From an uncultured Actinomyces sp. (GTDB taxonomy: Bacteria > Actinomycetota > Actinomycetes > Actinomycetales > Actinomycetaceae), in contig USHU01000044.1 in assembly GCA_900554605.1 (NCBI GenBank), positions 1 through 7,542 on the forward strand: a stretch of 7,542 nt of DNA, given 5' to 3'. Position 1 is the first letter of the stretch. Every line of letters begins with the position of its first letter. The notes under the pieces are model-generated. The model was not told the DNA's origin, searched no databases, and saw only the letters and a program-made list of their open reading frames with translations. A program made the position numbers and the translations under genes. Positions 7,101 to 7,542 of the stretch are shown piece by piece.

Positions 7101-7517
7101 CGTCGCGTGAACGTGAACAGTATCCGCATTGGCAGCAACATCACCTGCGGCATCCTCAGAGAGGCGCACTCGCACCTGGGTGGTGTTCCTTTGCGGCTCA
7201 AGAAGGATTTCCGAGGCGACAGTCGAGCGAGCGACGCGCCTGCTTTGGGTGGAAGGCGTGGGAGTGTCTTCAGGTGCCGATGAGGCACTGACTTCAGGAG
7301 TGGCAGTCGGCGAGTCTTCAGAAGGTTGCGAAACCGTCTGCGTCGCATGTGGTGCCGTTGGTGTTGCCTCAGTGGAGGGAGCCGTAGGAGCGGCCTGTGC
7401 GGGAAGTGCAGCGGTTCCGACTCCAAGCGCGCTTGAAAGCAGTGTTGCAATGAAAATGCGCCGGAGGGTGCGCTGGCGCATCGAAGGATATACACGGTGC
7501 ATGAGAAGTAAACCCAT
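4137..7517 (-). CDS. Secreted GT80 sialyltransferase-like protein with three ricin-type lectin domains
   Basis: A 1126-residue secreted protein. In order: a signal peptide (cut likely after AQA, residue 42), a Thr/Ser/Pro/Ala-rich spacer (43-98), a beta-rich Ig-like segment (about 100-200), a GT80-like region (about 208-650), and three beta-trefoil lectin domains (about 666-808, 823-962, 984-1126). The GT80 assignment rests on motifs in family order: TDG (337-339, family DDG), YNFNDG (459-464), YYYKGHP (507-513, CMP-binding His512), Glu542 and Ser558-Ser559 (phosphate-binding pair). Photobacterium GT80 enzymes also carry an N-terminal Ig-like domain. These enzymes move sialic acid from CMP-sialate to galactosides. 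Here Thr337 replaces the usual catalytic Asp, so activity is uncertain. Only two cysteines (609, 615) are present. No LPXTG anchor or membrane tail is seen, so it is probably released. ATG 7517 is the longest start; Met13 (7481) gives a more typical signal peptide. Confidence 0.8.
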   Translation of the reverse strand: MGLLLMHRVYPSMRQRTLRRIFIATLLSSALGVGTAALPAQAAPTAPSTEATPTAPHATQTVSQPSEDSPTATPEVSASSAPEDTPTPSTQSRRVARSTVASEILLEPQRNTTQVRVRLSEDAAGDVAANADTVHVHATMNYRGKVTREIDKKIPLAQVQEGNYSLDFGTFGKFTASVTLEKNGNTVRTLSNRIVGVTADSYNIAPVSATLPVAMFSLNLWGENSIRKSGPVIAMFERPNAYNWKALPGPEADNYGVYGLPYLSEKEIALQPGGFDEASQQFRDRIDIVADYVRDLRELDPSSTINLYVVDVFVNVVQKIIYANQIPQDRYTIRLITDGAYSYVKFPDVYKDGNPKGTHERLVREWKELKAKTYAKGRAEYPADSTWEMSPYLWAMVDSEPNAQWWLSRPKLLSSPGDGDAFAKDVQSSSKVKAVNISALLKTNIAPSAEATAQFKALYNFNDGYFNEAEKQGKGVMLMLGTHLKQESGFEDYARFTQSYYGDRYLYYYKGHPATPTELSTAKQDELKRLEMTDVDASIAAELILFFNPGIDVAGYESSTFASTQPGKAKGVFNLTKTKAMEAEASPYRGLEYWIVPMDKAESEFKKLCPGGHTCYQVEFSDSISAKEGYTHALWDATDSVIIYYKKNGNSFAKIRVQNGVGTKSSVEAGEYYIKSALADDLVLDVWAASRNDGANVQLWNANLSGAQKWRVSYDAEGLATITNVASGKVLDAQWGSSRPGTNVTQWSNNGSRAQKWKIVTGDKGRITIVSALDPSIVLDISAGGRFSGANVQLWTANGSDAQTFAFIPTKPSVSAEGQADIAPGYYSISSVVNPDMIMALADYSLDNGAKVHAWTNYGFHDQMWKISRDGDGYYRLENVWSGKSLDSTDGTPIPGRQLQVWTTDLNNPNQKWVITSVTGGAYMLRNVGTGLVVDLSAGIAQNGRAIDGYLANGTTAQQWRLDKLNDPISRFDDAADATRGLVEDGIYEIEPIAAPGKRLDVQWASQDAGARVWLYSANGSAAQKWRVSHDAQGYVILTNVGSGKVLDVYGASKAFGTKVTQQPANGTHAQKWMVVETDNGDLAIGSAVAPLLFLDLEGGRNTDGTPLQTYGYNGSKAQRFRFIKQ
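4140..4568 (-). repeat. Ricin-type beta-trefoil lectin domain 3 (three repeats)
   Basis: Residues about 984-1126, with repeats ending AQKW (1023-1026), AQKW (1070-1073) and AQRF (1118-1121). Sugar-site patterns are D1001/Y1016/N1019 and D1096/Y1111/N1114. The middle repeat has Gln1063 in place of the aromatic. The protein ends six residues after the last motif begins, with no cell-wall sorting signal. Confidence 0.9.
4632..5051 (-). repeat. Ricin-type beta-trefoil lectin domain 2 (three repeats)
   Basis: Residues about 823-962, with repeats ending DQMW (862-865), NQKW (910-913) and AQQW (957-960). The first two subsites lack the usual Asn (Tyr858 in the first; a longer DLNNPN loop in the second). 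The third keeps D935, Y950 and N953. This is the most divergent of the three lectin domains. Confidence 0.88.
5094..5522 (-). repeat. Ricin-type beta-trefoil lectin domain 1 (three repeats)
   Basis: Residues about 666-808. Three repeats end in AQKW (707-710), AQKW (754-757) and AQTF (802-805). Each keeps the sugar-binding pattern of an Asp after Leu (D685, D732, D780), an aromatic (W700, W747, W795) and an Asn (N703, N750, N798). All three subsites could therefore bind sugar, as in CBM13 lectins. Confidence 0.9.
5568..6896 (-). other. GT80-like sialyltransferase region
   Basis: Residues about 208-650. Compared by eye with remembered Pasteurella multocida PmST1, the pairs are: LITDGAYSYV with LYDDGSMEYV; LYNFNDGYF with LVGFNDEVK; YGDRYLYYYKGHP with IGDHYKIYFKGHP; and AAELILFF...VAGYESSTFAST with SFEVLMMT...VGGVASSLYFSL. 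Four matched blocks in the same order and at similar spacing make chance unlikely. The first half (GT-B N-lobe) is much less similar than the CMP-binding half. Confidence 0.72.
7392..7481 (-). other. Signal peptide of the secreted protein
   Basis: Starting from Met13, the sequence has a charged n-region (RQRTLRR), a hydrophobic core (IFIATLLSSALGVGTAAL) and the signal peptidase I site A-Q-A at residues 40-42. Twelve extra residues from the upstream ATG would be unusual. No clear Shine-Dalgarno precedes either start, so the true start is not settled. Confidence 0.8.
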
Positions 7518-7542
7518 CTGTCGTGAAAAGCTCAGGTGTGAA

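Overview
The window looks like chromosomal DNA from a moderately high-GC actinobacterium. The RpoB sequence is actinobacterial in character, the uracil-DNA glycosylase has the [10 protein letters not shown] motif of the mycobacterial type, and a LytR_C-domain membrane protein has a Ser/Thr/Ala linker. Non-ATG starts and apparently leaderless starts fit the same group. A member of the Actinomycetaceae (Actinomyces/Schaalia type) is my best guess; this is inference, not proof.

Layout, left to right. Bases 1-2269, minus strand: the first 756 codons of rpoB (3' end outside the window), starting at a TTG with a strong Shine-Dalgarno. Bases 2270-2519: the rpoB control region, with a candidate sigma70-type promoter, a 13-base inverted repeat just upstream and a possible stem-loop at the start of the leader. 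Bases 2520-2593, minus: a tRNA with anticodon CAT (probably elongator Met). Bases 2655-3242, minus: a small membrane protein with a LytR_C domain. Bases 3243-3362: a 120-bp divergent promoter region. Bases 3363-4049, plus: ung, uracil-DNA glycosylase. Bases 4085-4115: a hairpin between convergent genes. Bases 4137-7517, minus: a large secreted protein.

The large protein is the most interesting item. Behind a signal peptide and a Thr/Ser/Pro-rich spacer it has a beta-rich (Ig-like) segment, then a region whose spaced motifs (TDG, FND, KGHP, Glu, Ser-Ser) match the GT80 bacterial sialyltransferase family, and then three ricin-type beta-trefoil lectin domains (nine repeats). GT80 enzymes are best known from Pasteurella and Photobacterium. 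A secreted actinobacterial version with nine lectin repeats, and with Thr where the family has its catalytic Asp, appears to be an undescribed architecture. The lectin domains may bring the enzyme-like module to galactose-ended host or biofilm glycans.

The other genes are housekeeping (transcription, translation, base-excision repair, cell envelope), so the secreted protein appears to be an accessory gene beside a conserved block. No insertion sequence, CRISPR array or phage sequence was seen.
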